From positions 124,001 through 188,000 of the forward strand of contig KV918770.1 in the NCBI GenBank assembly GCA_002049455.2: 64,000 bases of DNA, written 5' to 3'. Both the position numbers and the translations under genes were made by a program. Shown piece after piece: positions 1 through 12,546 of this stretch (positions are counted from its first letter, which is position 1; every line of letters starts with the position of its first letter). The stretch is from Porphyra umbilicalis (taxonomy: Eukaryota; Rhodophyta; Bangiophyceae; Bangiales; Bangiaceae). The notes under the pieces are model-generated. The model made no database searches. It was not told where the DNA came from and worked only from the letters and a program-made list of their open reading frames with translations.

Positions 1-1841
1 ATGGCGTCGTATGCATCAGGAGAATGCATATTCTCCATCCACCCCGTCAGGCGGGCAGCCCTGGTACGACCGTCCGCCGTCCCCGCGAGACGAGACGTGC
101 GATCATCATCCGTGCATTCGGCAACCGGCAAGGGCTCGGGATGCAAAGCACTACCATCGGTGGTGGCGTCGACCATGGTGACTGACAAATGAGGATAACA
201 ACAGAGAGCAACGGAGGGAGGGGGTGGTGTCAAATGTAGCAAGCAAGACTACGAGTTCGGCGCGACGCATGGCTCGTGCCGACGGCAGCATGGTTTCGTG
301 TGGGTCCGAGTTGCCCCACCGTGCTCCTGTGTCATGGTTGGCTCGGGTGAAGCACCTGAACTGTCAGTCGCGAATCCCTCCGCATCCGGATAAGAGACGC
401 GTGCCTCCTTGATCTTTTAAGTGACGGCGAATATGTCCAGAAGAGCCGCCACTCATGCTGTCCAATGACGGAATTGCGTTGTTTATCAACCAATTGCACT
501 GTGAACCTGGATGTTCGCAGATAAGGGCGATATCCGGGACCAGACCAGAAACATCTATACACGGACCCCATTGTCAGATACGCACCGTGTCGTGCACACT
601 TCGCGTCTCCGCTCTTTGCGTGCCGCCTGGCTGTCGCCACACGAGTTGCCTACTTTTCGAAGACGTTCTTCCCCCTCCCTCCCCCCGCCGCTTCGTCCAT
701 CGTCGACCACTCGTACAAGTCGCCACCAACCATGTCGGGATGCCCTCCCACGCCGCCCAGCGACACCGCGGACGCGGCCACGACAATCAATGACCGATCC
801 GACGGGCGCGATGCCGCTAAGTTCAAGAAGCTACCACTGAGTGCCATGGTAAACCCGCTCAACAGAGACTTTGTTACTCGACCACTCCCAAGCAACATTG
901 ACAGCATGATCCGGCTTCCTCGCCGTCTTGTGATTATGCGTCAGCAGAAGCAGCTTACTGGGTCAGCGCGAGGCCTCTGCTGAACGGATTTGCGCCGCTT
1001 GTTCAACAAGAAATACGCTCATCAACGGGCCGCGGGCAAGGTCGGCCTGGCCGGGCAGTTCAACATGTCGGCCAAGGTATTGACTAAAGGTGGATCTCAC
1101 GCATTAATAACTCTGGCGGCGTTGCATGTTCAGGCCTACCAGAGACAGAAACAAACGCACCAGATGCCAAATGTCCCACTTTAGAAAGAACCACCAACTC
1201 GCAAGCTTTCAATCTATGCGCGCCGTTTCGGTGTGTGGACTGCTTTTTGGAGCTTTGTCGTGGGTGCAAAAAAACTAGGGTGCGGATTTTGCGGTACTTT
1301 TTGCGCCCTCGTTGACGCCGTGCTTCCAGTGTGCGCATGTGGGGCGATCTTGGTCATGGAAAGTTGTAATGATGTACATGACGAGCCTAACAGCCAGTCA
1401 GAAGTCAAAATTGAGCGTGAGGGAAGTGCTGGCGGCCGTGACCAAAAGTGAAGCGCCGGCCCTTGGACATGGCCGGATCGTTGCATGTCACTCGTCTGTC
1501 GCACAGATTACGAAGCAGCGGGCTACTGTAAGATTGCATGAGCCCGCCTTTTTTGTCTCATGCAAGCCAGCCGGCCTGATCCGGGTCACTGGCCCGCCCT
1601 CATGATCAGCTTGATCCACCAGAATCGTGCACGAGGATGCAGCGGCGGCCAGCTCTGCGCTCGTCTGCATCCTTGCCCTCCCATTGCAGGTCTAAGCCTG
1701 TGTGCCGAAGACGTGCGTTCTCCTGCCCACGCCGTGCCAACAGGTTTGCTCCGTTCCCCCCCCCCCCCCCCCCCCCCACTTCCCCCCGCCGCCTCCCTCT
1801 GCCTGTGGGTTGGTGGTGTGCCCGTTCCGCGCGCAGTCAGA
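1..1841. other. Unannotated spacer
   Basis: No reading frame in this stretch looks like a protein: the open frames are short, overlap on both strands and have no family resemblance. A 17-nt poly-C/poly-pyrimidine run lies around 1757-1780. A short hairpin (arms GCATGAG and CTCATGC near 1536-1563) was seen but nothing ties it to a function. Confidence 0.5.
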
Positions 1842-2129
1842 ATGACGCGCAAGCGTTCTCCCCGTGAGCGTGGAGTTGCCCCGCCTGCCGGCCAGAGCGC
1901 CAAGCATACCCGTGCGCTCCGCGTTCTCCACACCCGTGCCGCCTGCATTGTACTGTGTGTGCGTGCCTTTTTCCAGCGTGAGTTTGTAACTGGCCGTGCC
2001 ATCAAGCATCGCCAGGTGGCAGAGCGCACTGCAGAGGCTATGGTGCTGAGTCTGTCTGTGACAGTAAGGCCCCATAGAACGCCTGGGGTAGGCCAGAAAC
2101 GCAGCACTCTTCCTTGGCCATCAGCGTAG
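1842..2129 (+). pseudogene. N-terminal HTH fragment of a Tc1/mariner-like (DDE_3-type) transposase
   Basis: The frame from ATG 1842 begins MTRKRSPRERG and then follows the pattern I know from the N-terminal helix-turn-helix of Tc1-like/DDE_3 transposases: a hydrophobic helix, FFQREF, then VAERTAEA and LSLSVTV (the recognition-helix region, about residues 35-74). Such domains bind the element's terminal repeats. Right after the SVT codons there is a GTAAGG splice donor (2064), so the visible coding part is probably a first exon ending at 2063 and the last 22 codons of the open frame are intron. No DDE catalytic domain follows in any frame downstream, so only the 5' exon survives or the rest is lost. 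The family call rests on pattern memory of one short domain. It could also be a host HTH protein. Confidence 0.35.
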
Positions 2130-3427
2130 CACCCTCACTGGAACGTGCAGTTTGGATTCGTGATTTGACAAGCGCGACAGTCTGGCTGCTGCGTGCTTAT
2201 GTTTCTCGGAAATGGATTGGATGACCAAGGAATACGCATTTTATGATCTGGAAGCACACACGCACCAGCCATTCGCGATCGCACCCTCTCTCCCCACCCC
2301 CCCCCCCCCCCCACCACACCCCGTTCCGCCGATCTGCGAACCCACCTCCCTCGCGACCGCGCATTGCCGGCGCTCACCGCGACCACCCCGACATCCGTTG
2401 ATCGTCGACGCAGCCGCAATCAGCCATTTGCCCGCGAGAAGCCCTGCGTTGCACGGTTTCGCGAAGGTGAGTGCCTGGAGATTGATATTTGCTATGAAGT
2501 CTGGGGGTAGCGGCGGCTGGAGCGAGAGGGGGGTGGAGGGGAGGCCGCGTCCGATCAGGAGGGTGCCATCCGTTTGCGTCCAGCGCCTCCAGAAAGAAGA
2601 CCGCTGAGGGGGTGCGCCCGGCTGGACGCTGTCGGCGGCTCGCCGTCGGCTGCTCAATTCGAAGTACCTGCTCACTGCCGGTTCGCCTGCTGCCACTTGC
2701 AATTTCTTTGCTTCTCCGAACTGAAACCAAGTCTGACCCAACGAGTGTTGCCTCACTGACAGAGGGGCTACCGGGTCTGGACCCACTCGAAGATGGTCGC
2801 GAAGACCATTTTCGAGGGCGCCCAACTTCGGGGCCGTACTGTATTACGCACCTTAGCGCAAGTCAAGCCGTGCGCCCTGGCGCTATCGTCATTTCGCCAT
2901 ATGTTTTGGCAATAGCACAGCGCATCTCTATCGGTCAATTCCTTCGCCATATCCATGAGTGGAGCCCCATCACCCACTTCGATGGCCCATGCCTCTTGAA
3001 AGGACAAAGGAGAGCCCTCCAGCACAAGAGATCGCTTGGCAATGTATCAAGTCCCCGCATGTGGTCGCTGAAGGAGGGGGCCGTTGACAACATAATCCTG
3101 GTGGACACGAGACATCTGTCACCCCATCATGCCATTGGCCCACGTGCTTGGCGAAGAGGGTATCTTTCGCTATTTTTTTCGCTATCCTGTGCAGATTTGG
3201 CGAAGGCGATGGCGCATTGGCGAGGAATATGGCGAAATGGCGGACCGATAGAGATGCCCTTCGCCATCCGCCGTCGCAGAATGGCGAAATGGCGCACCGA
3301 TAGACTTGGTCTTACCGTGAGCGGGTGTGATGAGCTGCCTGCTGATGGCGCTCCCGAGACCCGCCACTCAAGTAGGCGGGTCCCCCCTGAGGAGCTGGCC
3401 AGGGTACGGCATGCGATCTACGAGCAA
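2130..3427. other. Spacer with an imperfect inverted repeat
   Basis: No gene is seen. A poly-C run lies near 2296-2314. Around 2922-2955 and 3220-3310 there are imperfect inverted copies of a motif containing CATCTCTATCGGTC and CGCCATAT; the right side carries the motif twice (ATGGCGAAATGGCG followed by ACCGATAG). This may be a very decayed MITE of about 400 bp, but the arms are short and interrupted. Confidence 0.25.
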
Positions 3428-4099
3428 TAGAGAGCGTCGGCAAGTCAAATGTGGGTCGGCGGCGTGGATCGAGGACACGTTTCGTGCCACGTAGCTGCGG
3501 CTACCCACATTTGGAGCCCATTTGTGGCTATCTGGGTCATCCGACCCACGCCAAATACCGGTCGGTGAGGACCACGTGGCCACACACGTGGCTTCAGTTG
3601 TGCCACCACCGCTTTTCCCAGCCCGGGCTTGGCGCCCACCACGGGCGCTTGTGTCTCCAGTTTCGGGTGTATCGAGAAGGCGCATCATCTTGCACCGTAC
3701 AAGCTGCCTTTGTCAACCGGCACCATACCCCCCCCGATGCCGTCACCCCCCCCCTTCCCCCACGCCCTTCACTGTCGGCGCCCCTCCATTCAAAAGTCGC
3801 ACTATGCCTACTGTATCCCATCTCCATCGACCGCCGCCCTGTCATATGGTCGGCCGGGGCGTTTCCCAAAGGGGTAAGGGGTGATGGTGCTGGGGGTGGT
3901 GGTCAATTGGAAGGTGTTGCTCGCACAGAGGTCGCTGCTGTGCGGTTGCGGTAGATGTGGAGAGCTTAAATCGTGTCGACCGTCATTTGGCCACTTGCCG
4001 ACGCTCAATGTGCGTAAGTTGTGGGTACATCCGACGTGGGTCGGCGACCCACATTCTACCCACTTTTGATACCCACGCCCGACTTGCCGACGCTCTCTA
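3428..4099. mobile_element. MITE with 17-bp perfect TIRs and TA duplication
   Basis: The sequence TAGAGAGCGTCGGCAAGTC at 3428-3446 is matched by its exact reverse complement at 4081-4099. Reading the outer TA as a duplicated target leaves perfect 17-bp terminal inverted repeats and an interior of about 670 bp, the structure of a Tc1/mariner-type non-autonomous element. The match continues less perfectly inward: TGTGGGTCGGCG after the left repeat and CGGCGACCCACA before the right one. No transposase frame lies inside. The perfect TIRs suggest a fairly recent insertion. Confidence 0.8.
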
Positions 4100-6794
4100 A
4101 TATCAAATTCCAATGTTGCCTACTTTGAATAGCACCCTGGAGCATCTCAACGCTCCGGAGGACGCAGCTCGTGGCGCGGGCGATGCTCCGGAATGTGGTG
4201 CCGGTGGGTCCGAGGGTTCTTCGGCTGGGCCCGGCGGTGCGGGGGGGGTGGGAGGCAGTGCGGGTGACTCCGCCAATGGGGGAAGGGCCCTATGTGTGGT
4301 CGCCTGCAACCCTGCACCGCGCGATGCAAGATATCAGCTTTTCCTTCAGTCTTGGACCCAACCATTGGAGCATCTCCACCAATGTCGGGTCAACGCCATA
4401 TTGGGCACACGTTGCAGAAACGTGTCTCAAATTCGCCGTTGGCCAGTTCTCGGGGCGGGTAACAATGTCGAACGCGCTGGTAGATCCATTTGATAACAAC
4501 AGCATGTTACTATCACAATTTCAATTTGTGATGTGTCAGCAATCGGGCGATTCGATTGAAATTCGATCTCCGATCGTGTGCGGCCTCGATTGATGTGCTC
4601 AGTAGCCCCCGTTTTTAGGCATAGGAGGGGCGACCATACTCCTGTTTTCGGCGTGTCATCCACAAGTGATCGGCTGCATGGCGACTGTAGGGACCCTTCA
4701 CCGACGTAGGAAGCAATGCCCTGCCCAAGAGAAATGAGGCAACTCCGGAATCGCCATAGCATGCCCGTCGCGCTCGTGCCCCTCATGTCCACGAAAACAG
4801 CCCCCTTCATGCCAGTAACACTGTGTTTCCAAAGCCGATGAACATTACAGAACTAGTGTTCTCCATTCTCAGTAACAGGGTGTTACTGAGCCCTTCTCGC
4901 TATGACCACGAGCCAGAAATCTTATGCCAAGGTGCCCCAAGAGTGTGCTTCCTGTACCCGGTGCAAAAAACCGCATCCGCGAGACTTCGAATTCCTATGC
5001 CGCACAAGGTGGTCTGGTGGTGTATAGTGGTCGCAAGGGGGACACTGGGGGGGGTTCTTCGCGAGTGGCCAAACGACTCCCCAGGGCGTCCGTTTTCTAG
5101 GATCCCTCTACAAGCCCGCGGTGACTGCCATACAAGAGCCAGGTTCATGCAGGTAGTCAAACTAACTTGGTGCTCCTAGGGGCGGCTTCAGACAGCGTCC
5201 CAGCGTCTGCTATGAAGGTCCAATTTGTGCAATATTTACAAATAATAAACTTGTGCTTGCTGCGTACAGCTCGACGGTACAGTCTGGGCAGCACGAAGCA
5301 TGGGTCATGCATAGCTCGTTGTGGTTCTAGGAGAACCATCGAGGGCCCATCCAGCTTGTATTGAGGGAAATGTTGGTTCTATTATTGGCTGCCCTGACAG
5401 GTCGTCCCTGTCATCCCCGTACTCCCACGAGTTCTCGAGGGCACCTCGATTCTGTGCACAGGCAAACGCTGTCGCCGCACAGGCACTGACCGCGAGCTGG
5501 CCTATGCCCCCCCCGCTCGGCCAGTTTGTGTACGCCCCAACCCTCAACAGTGCTCCCGGGTTGCGCGCAGAGCCACAACACGCCAGTTGTGCCCACCTGG
5601 CCGCCTCACACCTGCGCGGATTCCGTAAGGCCGCGAAATGATCCTTTTGGCTCGGGGGCAACACTGCCTGCTGCAACGTCTGCCAGCAGAGGAGACCACT
5701 TTCACTGTGTAGGATGAGTACGCCACCACCGCCGCGACCGTTGCTTGCCCATCGCCGCGGCGGCAGCCACCACCGCCGATGCGGCCAGCCGCATCCCCCC
5801 CGGGGGGTTTCCGCGGTGCGACGGGCGCCTCTGTGTCGCTTCGTGGGTTAGGCGCCCATTTTTAACGTCATGAATTTTCAAGAGTCCATTCCGCCGGTTG
5901 GTCGGACCATCGATCGAGGGGGAGGCCGATCCTCCGACCAATGGAGGTCCAATCGATCGTCAGTTGTGGTGTTACCGTCACAAATTCCCTGGCCTCTAGG
6001 ACAGGGTGCTCTCAGAGTGTAGTGATGCTCACATAGACTTAGATCACGGGACTTGCTCTCCGTTTCAGAGGTGGCAGTTTGCATTCGTGTCCTCAGGGAT
6101 CTGAGGGCGTGTCAGCGTTGGAAGGGTCGCGATGACGCTAAAAGCGAATAGAGTTACGTTGCTGAGAAGGACTGCCCCGCCGCAGGGGTCACAGGGCCCG
6201 GACGGCGCGTGCCCCCCTGCCCCTCCCCACCGCCCCGAGTTGCACGCGGCGACCACGCGCAGCGTCTTCCGAGGTTCGAAGCGCTCACGATAACCCGTGG
6301 ATGATCGTGCCTGCGCGCCGGCTTCTGTTGCGGCGGCGCGTCGGCGGTTGCTGACGCCATCTACCGTCGCGGTTGAAAGCGCCTCTTCGCGCGGCGGTCG
6401 ATTCCACCCGCCCACCCGTGCACCGTGTCGGCTGCCCCGCTCACCGTGCGCAGATGCTCTGCGCGGCGGGGTGACGGTCCTGCCCGTGGGCGTTGCGCCA
6501 CGCCGGCGGGCCGCCGCCGCTGCGGTAGCGGCGGCGGCCCCCCTTTCCCCGCCCAACGCCCCCCCCGCCACGGCAACGTGGCTGTACGTGCCCCCGGGCG
6601 TGCTCGCGGCCATGGAGCCAGCCGGCGTGCCCGTTGCCGATGCGTCGCCGAGCGCGCTACCGCCCTGAAGGCCTGGGTGTTGCACGTACGTGCCTGGAAT
6701 TGGTGTTACTAGAGCTACATAACGTGCACGCGGCGTTGTTAACGGAGGTCAAGCGAATTAAAACACGAATGTACTTGCGTCCGATTCGGGGTCG
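4100..6794. other. Spacer, no recognisable gene
   Basis: Open frames here are short or overlap in antisense, and none resembles a family. GC rises from about 6.2 to 6.6 kb, where Ala/Arg-rich frames are open on both strands, which is what base composition alone would give. Nothing else is seen. Confidence 0.45.
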
Positions 6795-6809
6795 GCGCCG
6801 TTGGCCACC

Positions 6810-6840
6810 GAGTTGCCAACGGAGCCTCCGTTGGCAACTC
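6810..6840. repeat. Perfect 13-bp hairpin
   Basis: GAGTTGCCAACGG at 6810-6822 is followed after 5 nt by its exact reverse complement at 6828-6840. It is flanked by further related inverted pieces (CGTTGGCC and GGCCAACG) between about 6799 and 6860, so the whole region folds back. It may be the tip of a decayed foldback element or a transcript hairpin. No gene adjoins it. Confidence 0.6.
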
Positions 6841-7179
6841 GTTGGCCCTGGGGCCAACGGGTTCTGTGCTCTGATTGGTCCATCGCGGCTGCACGGGGTT
6901 AAATGAGTGACATGTGGCGGTTCATATTGTCCTCAGATTGCCCAATTTATCGTATTTTTGTTTCGACAGCCACCCACGAATGGAATATGGTACCTCTCGG
7001 AACTGGACGGCCGCGTGCCAGCTCGGCCCAAGGGTCCCGATCGTTAGAGCCTGTCACGTATCAATCATGCGGTGGCAAGTACTCGAACGTTGCGTCAGGC
7101 TTGTCAGACGCGCAACGCGCTCCCACTGACACTGGAAAAACAAGAGGATCGGCGCTTATGCCCGCGTGGCGGCCGTGGC

Positions 7180-9560
7180 CAGCGCCGTGCTCGCCCACCC
7201 CCCCCCCACATCACCAAACGGCAGTGGGGGTGGCCCACGGTAGTGCCCACGGCCGCCCTCACCACAGCCAGCACCACACCAGCCACCCTCGCTCGCTCAC
7301 GGCCGCCGCCGCCACCCCACCCACCGCAGTCCCCGCAGTCACCGCCGCCCCCGGCGCCGTCGGATACACCCCTTCCGACTGCAGCCGGCCTCGCGGCTGT
7401 CGGTCGTCGCCGGCCGCGCCGCGCCCGGACCGGCGGCCGCCGCGTCGCCACCAATGTCGGCCGCCGCCGTTCCCTGTCCCGCCGCCGTCCGCAGCCGCCA
7501 CCCCTGTCGTCCTCCCCGCCGCCGCCGCCAGCCGCTGCCGGCCCCTCCCTCAAAGCCCCCGCCACCGTTGGCCGCCACCGCCGGTGTCCGCGGTCGCCGG
7601 CCCCGCTGCCTTTGCCGCAGCCGCCGCCTTCGGCCTGCCCCGCTGCCCCTGCCAACGCCGCCGGCTGCCGCCACGGTTCCCGCCGCCGACGTCCCCGCCC
7701 CCGCCGCCATCGACGGCCGGCGCCGCCGCAACCAACGCCTCCGTCTGCCGCTGGCCTCCGCACTGCCGGGCCCCCACCGCCGCCCCCGCCGTCGCTGCCT
7801 CCCCTGCCGCAGATGACGGCCGCCGCCACCGCGTTCGCCGGCCACGGCTTCGGCCGACTGCCGTCCCCGCCCCCTCCACAGTCCCCGCCCTAGGCGAGCA
7901 CCGTCCCCGCCTTCGCCGCCCCCGCCGCTGCCTTCGCCGCCGCCGACCGCCGCCATCCCCGTCCGGACCGTCGCCGCTCGCCCCCCCCGCCGCCGCTTCC
8001 GACCATCGCCCCCGCCGTAGCCGGTGCCTCCGCCGCCGCAGACCGCCGACAACGCCACCGCTGCCTTCCGCCGGCCACGTTGAACGCCTCCCCCGCCTCC
8101 TCCCCCGTCCTCGCCGTTGCCTTCTGACCGCGTTGAGGCCGTTGTTGTCCGCTCCCCGCACTGCAGCCGCCGAACGCAGCCCCAGCTCTTTCCACAGCCG
8201 CCGACCCCGGCCTCGCCGACCGCCGCCACCCCCGTCCCGACCGTTTCCGCTCGCCCCCCCCGCCGTAGCCTTCGACCGCCGCTCCCGCCGTCGCCGCTTC
8301 CACCGCCGCCGATGCCCGCCTCCGCTTCCGCCCCCGCAGACCGCCGCGCCCGTCGACCGCGGCCCCCACCCTCGCCCCTGTCCCCCCCGCTGCAGCCAGA
8401 GACCGAATCCCCCGTCGGCGCCGCTCCCGCGGCCGCCACCGCCTACCGCCCTCCGCGCCCCCGCCGGCGTCCCCGGAGCGGTCGACCACCGCCGCTGCCA
8501 CATCCGCCGTCGACAGCCGCCTCCCGCCCCGCTTCCACCGACCGCCGAGGCTCCTGACGCCACCGGCGCCCCAGACCGCCGTCCTCGTCCGCGCTGTCTC
8601 CCTTGCCGCGGCCGAGCGCCGGCTCCGCCCTCCCCACACCCATAACAACCGCCGCTGTCCGCCGCCCCCGCTTTCCCCGCTCCCCCGCTATAGACGCCGG
8701 AGTCGGCCGCTCCCGCCGTCTCTGCCGACGCAGTCGTCCACCGCCGCCCGCGCCGCAGCCGCCCCCACCTCTCCAGCAGGCGCCGCCACCTCTGCCATCG
8801 CGCACCGTCGCACCGCCGCCGACCCCGCCGCCGACGACTTTCCGCATCGCCGCCCCGGCCTCCGCCGCTGTCGGCTGGCACCGCCCCCGCCGCCCCTCCC
8901 GCCGTCAGCGGCCGCCTCCTTCACAGCCGCCGCCGATTCCGCCGCCGTCGGCCCGCCCCGCCGCCCCCGCCCCCGTCTTCAGCAGCCGCAGTCCCCCCAC
9001 CCTCCCCTCCGCACCCGCCGCCACCCTTCTCGCCGCCGCCGCCCCCTCTCCCTCAGCCACCGGCCGGCGCCAGTCCCGCCGCACCTGCCGCTGTCTGCAG
9101 CCGCCTCCGGAGGTCCCGCAGCTCTTGAATCCTGCGCCGCCGTCGGGCAGTGCCTAGCTCGCCCCAGCCGCGGTTGGACGCCTCCCCGCCCGTCACCGCC
9201 TCTTCTGCGGCCGCCGCTCCGCTGCTCCTCCCCCCGCCACCGACGGTCGGCGCCATACCCGCCGCCCCTTCCGCCCTCGCCGCCGACTGCCGCCGACGCG
9301 GCTCGCCCAGGGACCGGTTGCAGCCTTCTCTGCCGGCATTTTCTCCGTCTGCCCCCCCCCGCCGCTGCCGCGCTCGCCCGAGCCATCCCCGCCGCTCTCT
9401 GCGTCCGCCATTGCCCCCGCCACCGCTGCCACCTCCCCCACCCCCCTCGCCCCCGCCACACGCGCCGCCCCGTCTCCGAGTGCCGCCAATCCGGCCCCCG
9501 GCGCAGTTTGCCGCTGCCCCAGCCGCCTTCACCGCCGTCGGTGGCCAACCCTACAGTCTC
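7180..9560. repeat. CCG/CCGCC-rich low-complexity block
   Basis: Over 2 kb of almost uninterrupted CCGCC, CCGC and GCCG words. Five or six frames are open for hundreds of codons because A/T-containing stop codons are scarce, so the long frames here (for example from about 6903 on + and 8881 on -) are not evidence of genes. The translated text is Pro/Arg/Ala or Gly/Arg filler with no domain. No clear single period is visible. A repeat-coding exon hidden inside cannot be excluded. Confidence 0.6.
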
Positions 9561-9824
9561 CGCGGACCCCGGATGCCACCCCAGCGGATACTTCCGCCAC
9601 AGGGCGGCCTTGCGCGCGCTGGCGTTGCCGAGCCCCTCCCCAAACCCCAGGAAAGGGTGGGCCTGTGAGTTTAAACGGAGCCTTCTGATTGTTTGAGAGT
9701 GCTAGCAATGATGTGCCATTCTGTCGTTCTTTTGCAGACCGAGAGACAGAGATGAGGACCTTCCAGGCCGAACAAAAAAGGACACCCATGCTCGGTAGAT
9801 GGTGTTTTTCTTCTTGTACGTTGT

Positions 9825-10409
9825 CATGCTGTTTTCTCTCACAAAAGCTCGTCGCGTCCCTTTACCTTACGGCCACTTACTAGCCATAAGACTGGAAAAA
9901 CGGGGTTAGAACTGGGATATCGCCCCCTCCCTGCGGCGCGGAGGCCCCCCCATCAGCGCGTCGGGGGCAGAGCCCTCGAGGCGGACGGGGCAGAGACGTG
10001 ATGCGGCCACGTCATTCAGCAGCGCCGCCGTGAGGGTGAGGGGGGCGGGGGGCGCTCTCGAGCATAGCCGGCGGGCTGTTCCCGACTCATTGCGGTGGCT
10101 GCCGCCGTAGCGGCAGCCGCATGGACCGAAAGTGGCAAGCCCCCCGCGTGTGGCCAAACGGAGGCACTCTCGCGGGACAGAGTGATCCCGCCTACCGCAG
10201 GCGGCCACCACCCGGCGCTGTCCTCAGAGCGGAGGCGTCTGTTGCCCACCTGTCGGTGCCTGCGGGCTGAACTCCGGCCACCGGGACGCTGCTGTTGCGG
10301 ACGGGGTAACTGCGGGAAAGGGTCGCGGGGGTGGGATGGCAGGGTCGAGAGGGATGTGAGCTCTGTATTGGCTGACAACCGATTGGACGTCAGAGCAAAC
10401 CTAGCAATG
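9825..10409. mobile_element. ~590 bp dispersed repeat, copy 1 (MITE-like)
   Basis: This is near-identical by eye, in the same orientation, to 28219-28811. Its right end keeps GCAAACCTAGCAATG (10395-10409), the exact reverse complement of the left end of copy 2 (CATTGCTAGGTTTGC). The ancestral unit therefore had terminal inverted repeats of about 15 bp and was a short non-autonomous DNA transposon. The left end of this copy is eroded. No coding capacity is credible; the antisense frame open in both copies simply reflects their identity. Confidence 0.7.
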
Positions 10410-12143
10410 ATGGACTAACGAAACGTGTCTGTTTTATTGGTGCAACGTGTCTAAATTCGCTTATTGGTCCACGAACCACCCTCTTGTCAATGTATCCGTG
10501 CCCAGGGTTGTAAGTTCATGTTGAATCTACAGATGGTTCGATGAATCAAGTTGGTTTCAAGAAACGAACCAAGCCAAATGACAAACGACTTCGTTGTATT
10601 TATGATTGATTGCCCGGGCAGACAGGAGCTTTCGTTGACCACCTCAAATTGATCAGCGAGGTGGTTCGGCGCTGTGCGGCCGCTCTGACTGCCTCGTTGC
10701 CATACCCCCTGCAGGTCAGTCGCGCTGAGAGTTCTGCTTCCAGACCCTCCTTCATGTCAACTGATGCCGATCGGCTGTGTAGCACCCTAGGCGCTGAGTA
10801 CGTAGATCGATTCATCTGCTGTCAACGTGTGCGTGAATCATAGCCTTTTTGGCTAGAGGATGGATGGGTCGTGGTCGCACCCAGGATTGCGTGGAGTGCA
10901 GCAAGCTGCTTCTCGGACAACGGGGCATCCACTCGTCCTCAACGCCCCGTCTACACGTATCGGTGTTTGGTCCTTTCTGTTTGGTCCCCTCGTCTCCGTT
11001 ACTGCGCGGAGGCCCAGGCGGTTGTCAACGTCGTCGCCCCGGCGTCGGCTCGTATTGTCCCTGACGCGCTTCTGCATCAACGACGCCCGAAGTGGATCAC
11101 CAGAATCGCCGATTCCAGCTTGTTTGCCCATTGCTTTTTGTCCCCACGAACGCCGTTGCCTCGATATATAGCCGAACAAGGAATAATCATACCTGCAGGA
11201 AGCTCTAGGGAAGACGCTTCTTTTGGTGCCAGTTGGGCTCGTAGACTCGAAAAAAAGGGCAGTAATCGATGGGTTGAGCGCACAAAGCGCTTCTCAGCGT
11301 CGAAGTACCCGAAACATTACAGATCAAGTCGATCGATCGGGATGAAGTCGATCGATCGGGATCAAGCTCGCACCAGGTGGTGGCAGTCTGCGAGCGCGCG
11401 CGCGTTCTCGCGGCAGCGTCGGCACATTGTGCGGCACTGGCCATTGTCTCGCAGCCAACAGGTAAAACGACAGTCCCGTCAGCCGCACCCTCCCGCTCTA
11501 ACTCTCGCTCCCGCTCGGTCCTCCCCACTTGCCCAGCATCTCCACTTGCCAAGCAGCGGCTCAAAATGAATCGTGGATACGAATTAACGCGGCCTATCCT
11601 GCCGGGAATGAGTCTCCTCCCCCCGCCACCACTATCTCCCTCGCCGCCGCCGCTGCCTCCCTTGCCCCCACCGCCCCCCACACTGCCTGCACTCTCTTAG
11701 TCCGCACAAGAAGGCTCGACGCCGGTAAAAACCAGCATGCCGCCTCGTCGCCCGATGCCCCCCGCCCCAAAATCCGCCCCAGGTCCCACCTCATACGTCA
11801 CACCTCGTACGTACCCGCGACGCAGCACGGGGCAGCCGACAGTGCAATTGTGGCTCCACCGACACCTGCCATACAGCACCGTCATCCCGCAACTGACGCC
11901 CCCCCGTCGCAGGGAGGAAGGGGCGGAAGGAAGGGGAGGGGGTGTGGGCGGGGGGGACAAAAGCGGAGGGGAGCCACGCGGGAGGAAGGGACGGAAGGAA
12001 GGGGAGGGGGTGTGGGCGAGCGATGGCGCTTGGCGAGGAACAGCAGCAACTCGGTGAGAAGGGCGCGGCGTCCGCGTGGTGGACCATCGATGCAGAGGAC
12101 TCGATCGGACTGCTTAGAATCATGATCGCCATCAGATATCAAG
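10410..12143. other. Spacer
   Basis: No gene is recognised. A 19-bp tandem duplication containing TCGATCGATCGGGAT lies near 11327-11362. From 11.6 to 12.04 kb there are poly-pyrimidine and GGGAGGAAGGGG-type purine tracts, which open long Pro- or Gly-rich frames without meaning. Confidence 0.45.
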
Positions 12144-12546
12144 TATTGCTGATCCCCGAATTTTGTCCTGGTGGACAGAGACTGACTTGCGGACCCACTC
12201 TGTCCACCAATCAGATGCGCCCCTGGGACTGACTTAGTGCTCCTGATTGCTTACATGTGCCCATACAGCCTGAAAATCAATATCAGCTCCTCTTTTTTTC
12301 TGCACTTCTGGGCAGGAGACAGTAGAAAATCTCAAGATCTCGCGTGGGCCGCTTGCTCCGTGCCAAGAAAAGCGGATCCAGCGGCAATACACAGTGAGTT
12401 ATGCTAGATGCAAGGTCCTGCCACCGAATGCGGGCTTTCTATTGGCTTCGATGCCTTCTTACTGTCGTTTTAGACCAATAGAGTGCTTGTATTCACAGTC
12501 AGTCTCTGTCTCTGTCCCCCGGGACAAAATTCGGGGATCAGCAATA
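12144..12546. mobile_element. ~400 bp MITE with ~35-bp TIRs and TA duplication
   Basis: The left end TATTGCTGATCCCCGAATTT (from 12144) is mirrored by the reverse complement ending at 12546 (AAATTCGGGGATCAGCAATA). The match extends inward to GTCC-GG-GGACAGAGAC with only a couple of mismatches, about 35 bp in all. A TA dinucleotide at each outer edge fits a Tc1/mariner-type duplication. The interior has no coding frame. The TIR sequence is unrelated to the MITE at 3428, so this is a separate family. Confidence 0.75.

Noticed and set aside
4800-5400. A third MITE around the repeated CAGTAACA motifs near 4806 and 4871
   Set aside because: The inverted pieces are about 8-10 bp and do not bound a unit with matching ends.
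6903-9668. Very long open frames on both strands (up to about 580 codons)
   Set aside because: They overlap in five or six frames across a CCG-rich block; absence of stops follows from base composition and the products are Pro/Arg or Gly/Arg filler.
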